NCBI RefSeq assembly: GCF_001613245.1
Contig: NZ_BDBZ01000014.1
Coordinates: 1 to 64,000, forward strand
Direction of reading: 5' to 3'
Length of the DNA: 64,000 nt
From: Nocardia speluncae NBRC 108251
GTDB taxonomy: Bacteria; Actinomycetota; Actinomycetes; Mycobacteriales; Mycobacteriaceae
This document shows, in pieces, positions 54,064 through 62,611 of the stretch (the first letter of the stretch is position 1; each line of letters opens with the position of its first letter). Made by a program: the position numbers and the translations under genes. The notes below the pieces were generated by a model. The model was not told the DNA's origin and ran no database searches. It saw only the letters and a list, made by a program, of their open reading frames with translations.

Positions 54064-54706
54064 TCAGGCCGGATCGGCCGAGCAGAACTCGGTAGTGGCC
54101 TCGACCGCTGCCGCGACTTGTCCCGGTTCGCCACCGGCCACCAGATGAGCCTCACCCCAGGATGCAGCGCTGCGCCGGATGAATTCGCGCCCTTCGGACG
54201 ACTTCTGGAGCTCCTCGTGGCCGATGCTCTTGCTGCCGGCCAACATCCGAGCCAGGGCGAGGAGATACAGGTCCCAGCCGACACCGCCCGCGCCGGGGCC
54301 GTAGACCGGGAAGAGAGGATCCTCGACGACCGCAGCGTGGACCAGCTCGAATTCGGTATCGCCGGCCGGGCCCGGGGTCAGGCGCACTTCCACCTCGCTC
54401 GTGCCGGGCCGGGCGTCGGCGTCCGGCCCGTAGAGTCAGGACAGCTTCAGCATTCGCGGCGGCTCGCAGCCGAGGATCTGACCGCGCTCACCACTGCCCA
54501 ACTCGAACTTGCCGCCGAGCCGCAGATCGCCGGTGACCGGTTGCAGCCAGCGACGCAGCCGCGCGGGCCTGGTAATGGCGTCCCAAAGGTCCTCGATCTG
54601 AGCATCGTATCGACGGCGCACCTCGGGTGTACGCCTCACCGGCGGGCGCGCTGCTTTTACCCATTGTGCGGCGCGCGGCCGCCAATTCGTCCAATACGTC
54701 TTTCAT
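54064..54706 (-). pseudogene. SRPBCC/AHSA1-domain gene broken by a frameshift and a nonsense codon
   Basis: From ATG 54706 the frame reads MKDVLDELAAARRTMGKSSA and GEAYT, then continuity resumes one frame over as EVRRRYDAQIEDLWDAITRP. A single extra C in the CCC run at 54625-54627 (GGG on the plus strand) explains the shift. Further on, TGA at 54436-54438 stands where Trp is expected in LKLS(W)LYGPD; after it the same frame continues to the normal end with EGREFIRRSAASWGEA. AHSA1-type protein, about 210 residues when intact. It starts 1 bp after the metal-binding-protein stop, in the same operon. Confidence 0.8.
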
Positions 54707-54707
54707 G

Positions 54708-55013
54708 TCAGGAGCCCTTCGCTGATGGATGGGTCTGGTCCGCATCGATGCCGGGCTCGGTCGGCCGGGTGGGCTCCCCACCAGCCTCGTCGTCTTTCGC
54801 GGAGCGTGCGCTGGTGAGTTCGTAGCCCGCCTCCTCGACTGCCGCACGGACATCGGCGATGTGGAGTGCGACCTCGCTGCGCACTGAGACCTGGCCGCTG
54901 TCGAGGTCCACTGCGACCCCGGTCACGCCAGGGATGCGCTCGATCTCCTCGGTGACGAACGATGCGCAGTGCTGACACGTCATGCCGTTTACGTGGTATT
55001 TGCTCGTGGTCAT
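54708..55013 (-). CDS. Heavy-metal-associated (HMA/CopZ-like) protein
   Basis: A 101-residue protein with an N-terminal HMA domain: YHVNGMTCQHCASFVTEEIER, metal-binding CxxC as CQHC, then VDLDSGQVSVRSEVALHIADVRAAVEEAGYEL. A hydrophilic tail of about 30 residues follows. It should bind Cu(I) or a similar metal in the cytosol, but no P-type ATPase or CsoR repressor is nearby. Its start overlaps the preceding SnoaL-like gene by ATGA. Confidence 0.9.
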   Translation of the reverse strand: MTTSKYHVNGMTCQHCASFVTEEIERIPGVTGVAVDLDSGQVSVRSEVALHIADVRAAVEEAGYELTSARSAKDDEAGGEPTRPTEPGIDADQTHPSAKGS

Positions 55014-55441
55014 GATGGTGCCGCCTCGGCGGATTGTGTGCCGGAGTCGGCGTTGTCCTCGGGTACGTCTCGGAAGAAGATCTGCTGCCGCCGTATCCGC
55101 CCATCGGGGGCGAACTCCGCGAAAACGCCGGACTCGATCGTCAGGTCTTTGCCGCGGATGTGGACATACATCGTGTAGTGAGCGGCTAGGCGATTGCCGT
55201 CGGCGATCGCCTCGTGCACCTCCACCCGGCTGGTGGGCTTGTTCTTGCGTAGCGGCCGGACGTGCGCGATCAACTTCTCGCGGTCCATCTGGTGGCCGTC
55301 GAAGTGCTGGACGATATCCGGGGTGTAGTAGCGGTCGACTACTGCCGCGGGGTCGTCGTCGCCATGGGCGATCTCGTCGTTGAAGGAGCAGATGAAGTCG
55401 GCAATGAACTCCTTGGGGTTTCTGTCGTTGATGGTCACCAT
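55010..55441 (-). CDS. SnoaL-like (NTF2-fold) protein
   Basis: A 143-residue protein with the SnoaL/ester-cyclase-like pattern: PKEFIADFICSFNDEIAHGD, VVDRYYTPDIVQHFDGHQMDREKLIAHVRPLR, AADGNRLAAHYTMYVHI-type strands. The fold usually binds small hydrophobic ligands, and no catalytic residues are assured. ATG 55441. First gene of the leftward operon with the HMA and SRPBCC genes; divergent from a TetR gene. Confidence 0.82.
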   Translation of the reverse strand: MVTINDRNPKEFIADFICSFNDEIAHGDDDPAAVVDRYYTPDIVQHFDGHQMDREKLIAHVRPLRKNKPTSRVEVHEAIADGNRLAAHYTMYVHIRGKDLTIESGVFAEFAPDGRIRRQQIFFRDVPEDNADSGTQSAEAAPS

Positions 55442-55529
55442 GGTGCTCCCGTCGGTCGGTGCCTGAAACTCGAATCTCTGACAATATGTAAGATATCTGT
55501 ACGTTGGTAACTTTGACAAGGTGTATGAG

Positions 55530-56123
55530 ATGACTCGGTCCCAGGCACGCAAGCAGAGAGTCGACGCACGACGCAGCGCAGCGTCGATCGTGGGCGCAGC
55601 CGTGCAGGTGCTCGATGACGATCCCGAGGCCAGCATGGAAGCGATCGCGCGTGCCGCCGGTGTCACCCGGCAAACGGTCTACGCTCACTTCCCATCGCGA
55701 GAGCAGCTCCTGCGAGCGCTACTCGACCACCTCACTGCCGAAGCCGTCGCCGAGATCGACGCCGCAGACATCGATTCCGGTCCGGCCGTCGATGCGCTCT
55801 TCCGACTGCTGAAGGCCAGCGATCGCTCCACAGGTCGCTACCCTGTCCTGCTGCAAACGCTGAGCGCGATGCGTCTGGACGAGAGCGATGATGCCCAACT
55901 CCACGCCCCTGTAGCCAAGCGTCTCAGGCGTATTCTTCGACGCGGCCAGGAAGCCGGAGAGTTCGACGCACAGCTGTCGACCGACTGGTTGATCGCTGCC
56001 ACAATCAATCTCGGTCACGCCGCTGGTGAATCGGTCGGTGCCGGCCACCTGTCGAAAGCCGAAGCAGACGATGCTTTGCGAACCAGTTTGCTCCGGATCT
56101 TGGCCCCGGGACCGACCGAGTAA
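55530..56123 (+). CDS. TetR-family regulator
   Basis: A 197-residue regulator with HTH in SIVGAAVQVLDDDPEASMEAIARAAGVTRQTVYAHFPSREQLLRALLDH (residues 15-65) and a helical ligand domain. ATG 55530 chosen for AAGG upstream; GTG 55521 is possible. The 88-bp space before the divergent SnoaL-like gene is AT-rich and contains AGATATCT at 55491-55498, a candidate half of an operator. Confidence 0.9.
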   Translation: MTRSQARKQRVDARRSAASIVGAAVQVLDDDPEASMEAIARAAGVTRQTVYAHFPSREQLLRALLDHLTAEAVAEIDAADIDSGPAVDALFRLLKASDRSTGRYPVLLQTLSAMRLDESDDAQLHAPVAKRLRRILRRGQEAGEFDAQLSTDWLIAATINLGHAAGESVGAGHLSKAEADDALRTSLLRILAPGPTE

Positions 56124-56389
56124 CCAAGCGACACCCCCAGAGCGGGCCGTCCAGCCGTCGTCAAGAACATCCTGCCCCGCAACATGCAGGTGTTCCGGCC
56201 GGAATCGTTGCTTCCGAGAACCGAGGCCGGGTATTCCGCAGTGGACTTGACCTGCCACCTTCCGACGGCGACGCGGAGTCCTTTCACACTGATCGTGCTG
56301 CGTAGCGCTGCCCGGCACAGCTTGTGCTCGAGGCCGCTCACGGTTTACCTGATCGACGGGGCAAGCAACTGGAAGTGGAGGTCTCGAGC

Positions 56390-57100
56390 GTGGAAATGAT
56401 CCGGGCGGTGGTTTTCGATGTGGGGGAGACATTGGTCGACGAGAGTCGCGAGTACGGGAACTGGGCTGATTGGCTCGGCGTGCCTCGCCATACCTTCGCA
56501 GCGGTGTTGGGTTCTGTTATTTCGCAGGGGCTCGGCTACCGGGAGACGCTGCAAGTGTTCGCGCCCGGGGCCGACCTGAGTCGGGAACGGCAGAAGCGGA
56601 TCGATGCCGGGGCTGGGGAGTGGGTCGGCGAATCCGATCTCTATCCGGACGTGCGGTCGGGCTTGGCCGGGCTGCGGGAACTGGGAGTCGTGGTCGGTAT
56701 CGCCGGGAATCAGACCGCGCGTGCCGGGCAGAGTCTGCGCGCGCTGGATCTGCCCGCGGACTTCCTCGTTACCTCGGAGGACTGGGGTGTACAGAAACCG
56801 GCTTCCGAGTTCTTCGATCGAGTGATCGAGGCGTCGGGGGCTGCGGCAGGTGAGATCGTGTACGTCGGTGATCGGGTCGACAACGATCTGGCGCCGGCCA
56901 AGCGGAGCGGCTTACGGACTGCCTTCGTGAAACGTGGTCCGTGGGGGTGGATACATCGGGACAAAACCGAGGTGGCGGAGCTGTCCGATTGGCAGATCGA
57001 CAGTCTTCAGGAGCTGGTCGGGATCGTTGCTTCGGTGAACTGCTATTCGGATAACGAGGCGCGGAGAACGGATGATCTCGAAGAGTTGGGTCGAGCATGA
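56390..57100 (+). CDS. HAD-superfamily hydrolase
   Basis: A 236-residue phosphatase-like protein. Motif I is VVFDVGETL, where the second catalytic Asp is Gly (DxG instead of DxD), motif II is near GIAGNQTA, motif III Lys is in WGVQKPASEFFDRV and motif IV is YVGDRVDNDLAPAKRSGL. The DxG change suggests altered catalysis or a non-phosphatase role, although many HAD proteins with DxG exist in dehalogenase-like groups. GTG 56390 has GGAGG 8 bp upstream; ATG 56396 is an alternative. The 266 bases upstream hold no recognised gene. Confidence 0.85.
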   Translation: MEMIRAVVFDVGETLVDESREYGNWADWLGVPRHTFAAVLGSVISQGLGYRETLQVFAPGADLSRERQKRIDAGAGEWVGESDLYPDVRSGLAGLRELGVVVGIAGNQTARAGQSLRALDLPADFLVTSEDWGVQKPASEFFDRVIEASGAAAGEIVYVGDRVDNDLAPAKRSGLRTAFVKRGPWGWIHRDKTEVAELSDWQIDSLQELVGIVASVNCYSDNEARRTDDLEELGRA

Positions 57101-57107
57101 TGGTGCT

Positions 57108-57956
57108 GTGAACCTGTGGGCGACGGTGGATCGCGGGACCCGGCGGTATTGGAAGACGTTCGGCCGGCGGGTCGATCTGGACGGAAGGCATTCCTGGCTG
57201 CGGGCGCCGGTATTGTCCGACGTCGGTGGGACAGTGGGGGACAACTGGTTGCCGGCCCAGGCCGAGCGGGTCGGTGGGCGGATCGATAAGGAGCCGGCGG
57301 CGGGGTTGCTGCCCGATATCGGGATGCTTGCAGGTGTGGGGTTCGATCCGGATCGGTTGCATCCGGATGTCCGGGATTTCTATGAGCGCACCGGGTTGTG
57401 GCGGATGGAAGCCTGGGTGCAGTGGGCGCCGGTGTTCGCCGTGGGCGGGTGGTTCGTCACGAGGTTCTTCGGGCGTCGGGTGGGGCAGTTGGCGTTGCCG
57501 ATCCGGTCGCTGGATACCGCGCGCGGGATCGACAGCCGGGTCGAGCGGGTGGTCGGCGCGGACGGTGGGTATCGCGGTGCGGCGTGGTTGCGGACGTCCC
57601 GGGCCACGGGCGAGTACGTCTACAGCGGCTTCTATCGCGTCTCGCAGCTGCCCGGGTCCGACCGGCCGAGCGTGCATGTGTCGTTTCCGCTGCCGTTGGG
57701 GAATGTGCAGGTCTTTCTCCGGCCGGAGGTCGAGGAGAGTGGGGCGTTGCGGCTGGTATCGCCGCCGGGTGGGTTCGGGGCCGACGGCGCCTATGTCACG
57801 GTGGTCGAGGGTGATCAGTGCTGGGCGGCGCGGATTCCGATTCATGAGGAGTTCCATGTGTTCTCCGACGGTGCGAATCTACTGCGCACCGACCACACGC
57901 TGGCGCTCGGTCGCGCGACTGCGCTTCGACTTCACTATTTGCTCTTGCGTGATTGA
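57108..57956 (+). CDS. Conserved hypothetical protein, intact version of the truncated copy at 51750
   Basis: A 282-residue soluble protein starting MNLWATVDRGTRRYWKTFGR, with a beta-rich middle (WVQWAPVFAVGGWFVTRFFGRRVGQLALP; AWLRTSRATGEYVYSGFYRVS) and GPD-free C-terminal strands ending HEEFHVFSDGANLLRTDHTL. No family name can be given. GTG 57108 aligns with the start of the truncated paralogue; ATG 57072, overlapping the HAD gene, has a better ribosome-binding site and is possible. It is probably in one transcript with the HAD gene. Confidence 0.75.
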   Translation: MNLWATVDRGTRRYWKTFGRRVDLDGRHSWLRAPVLSDVGGTVGDNWLPAQAERVGGRIDKEPAAGLLPDIGMLAGVGFDPDRLHPDVRDFYERTGLWRMEAWVQWAPVFAVGGWFVTRFFGRRVGQLALPIRSLDTARGIDSRVERVVGADGGYRGAAWLRTSRATGEYVYSGFYRVSQLPGSDRPSVHVSFPLPLGNVQVFLRPEVEESGALRLVSPPGGFGADGAYVTVVEGDQCWAARIPIHEEFHVFSDGANLLRTDHTLALGRATALRLHYLLLRD

Positions 57957-58049
57957 ACCCGGTGTCCGGCGCCGTACCGGAATCGTCGATTCGCCTCAGC
58001 GTGAGCACAACTCTGGCCTCTGTTCCAGCCGGAACTTAGCGTCACAGCT

Positions 58050-58562
58050 ATGACGGCCGGTACTTCCTCGCTCAACGATATCTCTGCCGCCACTGCCGAC
58101 GCGGTGGCGCAGGATCCGGCGAATGCCGCGGTGGTATTCCGCGCATCGGGGATTCCGCAGGGCACCGTGGGTAGTGCGATCACTGCTGGTGCTCATGGGT
58201 TGCGGGTGGATGAACCGCCGGCGCTCGGTGGTGAGGGCACCGCGCCGAATCCGGTGGAGGTGTATCTCGGTGCGTTGATCTCGTGCCAGGTCGTCACTTA
58301 CCGGTTCTGGGCGCAGCGGTTGGGGATCGTGGTCGAGGATCTGTCGATCGAAGCCGAAGGGGATCTGGATATTCGTGGGTTCTTCGGTCTCGACGACCGG
58401 GTTCGTGCCGGGTTTCAGGCGGTGCGGGTCCGGGTGAAGATCACCGGGCCCGAGACCGCGCAGCGGTATGCGGAACTACAGGCCGCCGTCGATGCCCACT
58501 GCCCGGTCCTGGACCTCACCACCGGCGCGACACTGGTCGAGACCACACTCGAAACAGCCTGA
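58050..58562 (+). CDS. OsmC-family protein
   Basis: A 170-residue OsmC/YhfA-type protein: VDEPPALGGEGTAPNPVEVYLGALISCQVVTYRFWAQRLGI with the single conserved Cys of the second helix, then RVRVKITGPETAQRYAELQAAVDAHCPVLDLT carrying the second Cys. Both redox cysteines are present, so a thiol-dependent (hydro)peroxidase activity is plausible. ATG 58050. Confidence 0.9.
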   Translation: MTAGTSSLNDISAATADAVAQDPANAAVVFRASGIPQGTVGSAITAGAHGLRVDEPPALGGEGTAPNPVEVYLGALISCQVVTYRFWAQRLGIVVEDLSIEAEGDLDIRGFFGLDDRVRAGFQAVRVRVKITGPETAQRYAELQAAVDAHCPVLDLTTGATLVETTLETA

Positions 58563-58617
58563 CTTCAAGGGCCTCGCGGTCCCCGACCCTGGTGCGGGCC
58601 ATCGGTATCGGGCCGAT

Positions 58618-59490
58618 TCAGTGGTCGCTCAGGTTCAAGACGTCGATCCGCTCCGGATCGCCGATCATCTCGATACCGGTGATCCTTCCGTGCCGGACGG
58701 TGAAGACGAAGACGAATCGCGGCCGGCCCTCGACCCTCCAGACCGCACCCGGTTCTCGATCGATCAGGATCGGCCGGACGCCGCGGGCACGGCCGTCGAA
58801 GGTCCGGGCCACGGAATCGGAGCCGACCACTTCGGCTGCCGCACCGGCCGCTACGACAGTAGCGTCCGCTCGCAACACCACATCGGGGTCGAGGAGTTCG
58901 AGCAGGGCTGCGAACCGGCCCGTGCGGGCGGCAGACAGAAATGCGTCGACGATCTCACTGCGCGCCGTGACGTCGATCGTCGAGGGCTGATCGATTCCCT
59001 GGACCCGGCGTCGCGCGCGGCTGGCGAGTTGACGGGTCGCAGCGCTGGAGCGGCCGATGATTGCGGCGATCTCGTCGAACGGCACAGCGAACATATCGTG
59101 CAGGACGAACGCGAGTCGCTCGGCCGGAGACAAGGTGTCCAAAACGACCATCAGCGCCGACCCGACCGAATCGGCCATCACAGTTTCCTGCTCGGGCGAC
59201 ATCATGGCGGCGCGCTCCGCGCTGTCGTCGGCCGCTTCCGTTCCGTAGAGGTCCTCGCGGCGGCCTTTCCGGCGCTGGAGCACGTTCAGTGACACTCGCG
59301 AAACCACGGTGGTGAGCCATCCGGTCAAGTTGTCGACATCGGAGACGTCGGCCCGGCTGCTCAGCCGTATCCAGGTTTCCTGCACCGCATCCTCGGCGTC
59401 GGCGGCCGATCCCAGCATCCGGTACGCCACGGTGCGCAGGTGAGCCCGGTTGTCTTCGAACTCCCGGACCAGCCACTCGGTGTAGTCCAT
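58618..59490 (-). CDS. ECF41-type RNA polymerase sigma factor (SigJ-like)
   Basis: A 290-residue sigma factor: sigma2 HLRTVAYRMLGSAADAEDAVQETWIRLS, sigma4 LDTLSPAERLAFVLHDMFAVPFDEIAAIIGRSSAATRQLASRARRRVQG, then the SnoaL-like C-terminal extension that defines ECF41 and replaces an anti-sigma factor. No anti-sigma gene is adjacent, as expected. Two TGTCACA-N16-NGTC promoters lie between it and the divergent DoxX gene, so it should control itself and DoxX. Confidence 0.93.
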   Translation of the reverse strand: MDYTEWLVREFEDNRAHLRTVAYRMLGSAADAEDAVQETWIRLSSRADVSDVDNLTGWLTTVVSRVSLNVLQRRKGRREDLYGTEAADDSAERAAMMSPEQETVMADSVGSALMVVLDTLSPAERLAFVLHDMFAVPFDEIAAIIGRSSAATRQLASRARRRVQGIDQPSTIDVTARSEIVDAFLSAARTGRFAALLELLDPDVVLRADATVVAAGAAAEVVGSDSVARTFDGRARGVRPILIDREPGAVWRVEGRPRFVFVFTVRHGRITGIEMIGDPERIDVLNLSDH

Positions 59491-59527
59491 CCGCCACCTT
59501 CTTCTCGAGAGATCCGTCGGTAGGTAT

Positions 59528-59554
59528 GACCGCCCACATCCCGCCGATGTGACA
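59528..59554 (-). promoter_or_regulatory. ECF41-type promoter of the sigma factor gene
   Basis: On the minus strand TGTCACA (59554-59548), 16 bp, then GGTC (59531-59528). The known ECF41 consensus is TGTCACA, a 16-bp spacer and CGTC. It lies 38 bp upstream of the sigma factor start, giving autoregulation. Confidence 0.7.
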
Positions 59555-59572
59555 CAGCGGGACAGATCGAGG

Positions 59573-59599
59573 TGTCACATTCGCCGGATTCGGACTGTC
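59573..59599 (+). promoter_or_regulatory. ECF41-type promoter of the DoxX gene
   Basis: TGTCACA (59573-59579), a 16-bp spacer and TGTC (59596-59599), matching the ECF41 consensus apart from the first -10 base. The DoxX start codon is 56 bp downstream. Confidence 0.75.
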
Positions 59600-59655
59600 A
59601 GACATGCAGCGGGAAGGTCGCGTGCCCGCGTCCATGCTCCTACCGGAGGAACGAA

Positions 59656-60093
59656 ATGTCTGAACATCGCACTGTCCCGAACTGGTTGCGCACTGGGTTC
59701 TACTGGTTGTTGGCCGCCGAATTCTTCATGGGGTTCGCCACCAAATTCTGGCCCGGGGAGACATTCTTCGGGCCCGCCTACTCCGAGAAATTCGCGGATT
59801 GGGGTTTCGACCCGAATATGCGGTACGTAGTCGGGGCGATCGAGCTGGTCTGCGCGATCCTACTGGTCCTGCCCCGGAGAGAGGCCAGATTCCTGGGTGC
59901 CGCGGGTCTGGTACTGGTGCTGACCGGCGCGGTGACTACGCACGTCATCGATGACGGGCCCGTCTACCAAGAGGTATCGGCTCCCTTGCATCTGGCAATC
60001 ATGTTGTGTGTCGCGGCGGTGAACTGGCCGGCCGATGTGCGGGACCTCGTCCGGTGGCGACCCGCCACTTCGGGGCCCACGACTATCGGGTGA
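59656..60093 (+). CDS. DoxX-like membrane protein
   Basis: A 145-residue protein with four hydrophobic helices (FYWLLAAEFFMGFATKF; VGAIELVCAILLVLP; FLGAAGLVLVLTGAVTTHVI; LHLAIMLCVAAVNW), the layout of DoxX-family proteins. Ribosome-binding site GGAGG 6 bp before ATG 59656. ECF41 sigma factors usually control one redox or DoxX-type gene beside them, and the promoter at 59573 supports that here. Confidence 0.87.
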   Translation: MSEHRTVPNWLRTGFYWLLAAEFFMGFATKFWPGETFFGPAYSEKFADWGFDPNMRYVVGAIELVCAILLVLPRREARFLGAAGLVLVLTGAVTTHVIDDGPVYQEVSAPLHLAIMLCVAAVNWPADVRDLVRWRPATSGPTTIG

Positions 60094-60157
60094 ATCAGGC
60101 CCCGGAAACAGGGAGCGGTGGTGCGACATGATGTGCCGCACCGCCGCAGCCGCGAAA

Positions 60158-60433
60158 TCAGTTCGCCTGGCAGACGAACATCCATTCGGTGCCGTAGTGG
60201 GCGGCGGATTCCTCATCGAGGTGCACCCACTCGTAGTGACCCGCGACGCCACCACCGGCGGTGCACGGGTCGCCGACCTTCTTGCCGTCCGGCGGCGGAG
60301 GCGGGCCGGGCTCCTGTTGCGCGCCCGGCAGTCCGGGCAGGTCGGCGCTACCGGAAGGGATCGCGGCGGCGGTAGCCCCTGATAAACCCATGACTGCCAG
60401 GGACATTGCCGCAATCATGCAGGCCTTCTTCAT
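60158..60433 (-). CDS. Small secreted protein of unknown function
   Basis: A 91-residue protein with a signal peptide (MKKACMIAAMSLAVMGLSG ending near ATAAA), a Pro-rich segment (GPPPPPDGKKVGDPC) and two cysteines that could form a disulfide in the roughly 65-residue mature protein. No family recognised. It should be exported by Sec. The 202 bases upstream to 60635 hold nothing recognised. Confidence 0.7.
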   Translation of the reverse strand: MKKACMIAAMSLAVMGLSGATAAAIPSGSADLPGLPGAQQEPGPPPPPDGKKVGDPCTAGGGVAGHYEWVHLDEESAAHYGTEWMFVCQAN

Positions 60434-60635
60434 GAATGTGTCTCCACTCGACGTTCGTGCGGGGGCGGCCCTGAGACCGGTTGGTCGCCAGGATCGGCCG
60501 GAACACGCCGCCTGCGTCCGAACCGGCCGGTCGTAGGAGCCGGTGCCATGGTAGTGGCGGCGCAGGAGTCTTGCGAACTGGTGTACTCACGCCACGACGC
60601 ACCCTTCTCCGCCGGACCACCTGCGCGAGCGTCCA

Positions 60636-61760
60636 TCACGGTACGAGGGTGAGCTGAGGCTTGGGCTCTGCCTCGCCGAGTACTCGAAGCAGGTAGTCCG
60701 GTGCCCAATGCAATTTCTCCGCGAGTTCGCTGCACCCGTTCACGCCGAGGAGCGTGAATGCTTCCCTCAGTAACGCGGGGGCTTCGCCGGGATAGTGGGT
60801 CAGCTTTTCGCACTGAGATCCGGTCGTCGGGATCCGGTGCCGGCGGGCAGATCCGTCCGGGTCGGCCTCGTCCAGTCGATTGATCACGGCCGACAGCGGG
60901 ACTCCCCATTGCTCGACCATGCGAATCAGTGCAGGCTGTCGAATGCTTGCTGGCAGTAGCGGTGCGATCTCGGCTTGCGGGAGGAGGAATTCGAGGGCGA
61001 AGCGGTGTGCCTCGTGCACTTGACCGTGGTCGCCTGGAATCGGATTCGGGTGCAGCAGAAGGTGCGCGAGTTCGAGGGCGCAGGACAAGCGGAAATCGTA
61101 GACGGATGTGGTTTCGACAGGAGGGACGACGACGAGAGGCCGGCCTCTTCCTTCGGTGGAGTAGGTGCCCACTCGCCGCAGGGTCCTGTCGGCGGCGGGG
61201 ACCGCGCAGAGGACTATGCCGTGCGACTCCATGGTCGCCCCCAGATGCGCTACCGGCCCCCGCGGCAGACCCCAATGCTCGCGCAGCCCTCGGGCTGCTT
61301 CGGCAGGTGTGGCGCAGGTATCGACGGCTGGCAGGTCCGGCGCCGGCAGCTTGATGCGGCGATCCAGTTCGTACACCAGCTCCCACAACTGCTCAGCGTG
61401 GGCGGCCGCTTTGGCTCGGTCGGTCACCGATGTGGTACGCAGTCGGGAGAAATGGATATCCGCCTTGTCGATCCGGGCGAGCGGGCGGCCGTTGCAGAAA
61501 TAGTTGACCGGAACCTGCAGTATCGATGCCAGTTTCGCTATGGCCTCGTCCGGTTGGGCGGCGCCTGACTCGAACCCTCGGACAGCGATGGTGCTGAGCC
61601 CGGCGCGCTCGGCCAATGCGGCTGAATCGAGCTCGGCGAGAACTCTGGCGCGGGTGATACGTGCAGGTTCGAACCAGATTCCGGTGGTGTCGACCGAAGG
61701 TCTGGAAGCGGCAACACGAAGGTTCGGCGTGGGCCGACTGCGGTGTGGGTCATCGGTCAC
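60636..61760 (-). CDS. Xre-type regulator fused to an ImmA/IrrE-like domain lacking the first zinc His
   Basis: A 374-residue protein. The N-terminal HTH is in ITRARVLAELDSAALAERAGLSTIAVRGFESGAAQPDEAIAKLASIL, followed by a linker and an ImmA/IrrE (COG2856) domain. The metallopeptidase HExxH motif reads LELAH in SCALELAHLLLHP: the codon is CTC where His would be CAC. The following FALEFLLPQAEI matches the normal AxxFAAxLLMP position. It therefore may bind but not cleave. Its start lies inside the end of the upstream partner gene (11-bp overlap). Confidence 0.85.
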   Translation of the reverse strand: MTDDPHRSRPTPNLRVAASRPSVDTTGIWFEPARITRARVLAELDSAALAERAGLSTIAVRGFESGAAQPDEAIAKLASILQVPVNYFCNGRPLARIDKADIHFSRLRTTSVTDRAKAAAHAEQLWELVYELDRRIKLPAPDLPAVDTCATPAEAARGLREHWGLPRGPVAHLGATMESHGIVLCAVPAADRTLRRVGTYSTEGRGRPLVVVPPVETTSVYDFRLSCALELAHLLLHPNPIPGDHGQVHEAHRFALEFLLPQAEIAPLLPASIRQPALIRMVEQWGVPLSAVINRLDEADPDGSARRHRIPTTGSQCEKLTHYPGEAPALLREAFTLLGVNGCSELAEKLHWAPDYLLRVLGEAEPKPQLTLVP

Positions 61761-62475
61761 CTTGCGTGTCTACCGCATCGTCTCCGCCGTGGGACAGTCT
61801 CCGAGGAATCTCATCGCTGGTGAAGGTCCGGTTCGGTGATGTGGAGACAGGCCCGGGGTGGTAGGCGGCCAACAGGACTTCGTGGAATTCGCCCCATTCG
61901 AGCCGGCGATCGCCGGTCGACACTGCCAGCCCCCACTCCACCGAGTTCAGCTCCTCCACGGAACTGTTGATGGCGACAAGAACGAGACCGTGGGAGGCTG
62001 CGTCCGGGTGGCTGGTGATGCCGGAGATCCTGTCGGTCAGCTCTGAATTGTTACTGATCGAGATGGGATCCGGCGGGATGACATCGAAGTCGAACGTTCC
62101 CTGGACCGGTTGCCGGTGCAACTCAGGGAGCTCGGTGCGAGCGACGGAGGTACTGAATGGGATGTCCTCCATGCGTTTGTCGGGGTTCCGGGCGAATCTC
62201 CACGGGAAGACTGCGATTCCGTTGATGACCGGCACCGAGTACTTGGCACCACCGGGGCTGATCAGGGTTGCGCCGGCGAGCTTGCCGAAGCATTCGAACC
62301 GTTCGAGCACCCCGGAGTAGAAGAGGCCGTAGGCCCTGGTGGCCTTCTGCTGCGAGGTCCGTTGCGACTCGACGGAAGCAGCATGGACTTCCTTGACCAC
62401 CTGCGGTATCAGCTCTCGAAGGGTAGGGCCATGGGTCCCGAGAATCCGTCGCGCCCAATCCTGGCTCTCGTCCAT
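61750..62475 (-). CDS. Hypothetical protein coupled to the Xre/ImmA-like gene
   Basis: A 241-residue soluble protein with no recognised family. A central part (AYGLFYSGVLERFECFGKLAGATLISPGGAKYSVPVINGIAVFPWRFAR) is beta-rich and followed by an acidic C-terminal half containing GLVLVAINSSVEELNSVEWGLA. GAGGAGG precedes ATG 62475. It is translationally coupled to the regulator downstream, so the two are likely to work together, perhaps as an effector and its controlling antitoxin. Confidence 0.75.
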   Translation of the reverse strand: MDESQDWARRILGTHGPTLRELIPQVVKEVHAASVESQRTSQQKATRAYGLFYSGVLERFECFGKLAGATLISPGGAKYSVPVINGIAVFPWRFARNPDKRMEDIPFSTSVARTELPELHRQPVQGTFDFDVIPPDPISISNNSELTDRISGITSHPDAASHGLVLVAINSSVEELNSVEWGLAVSTGDRRLEWGEFHEVLLAAYHPGPVSTSPNRTFTSDEIPRRLSHGGDDAVDTQGDR

Positions 62476-62611
62476 CCGTGCCTCCTCGGACGACTGCTGA
62501 TTTATTCCAGTATGCGTGAAGAGTTGGTGCGACATGTGACGTATTGACTTGCTCCACAATATATTTCGACATCTGTGTCGCCGCGGTGAGACAAAGGACG
62601 GTTAGAGGGCG

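Noticed and set aside
56124..56389. Short frames between the TetR and HAD genes
   Set aside because: Possible 70-codon frames on both strands show no recognisable protein; treated as intergenic.
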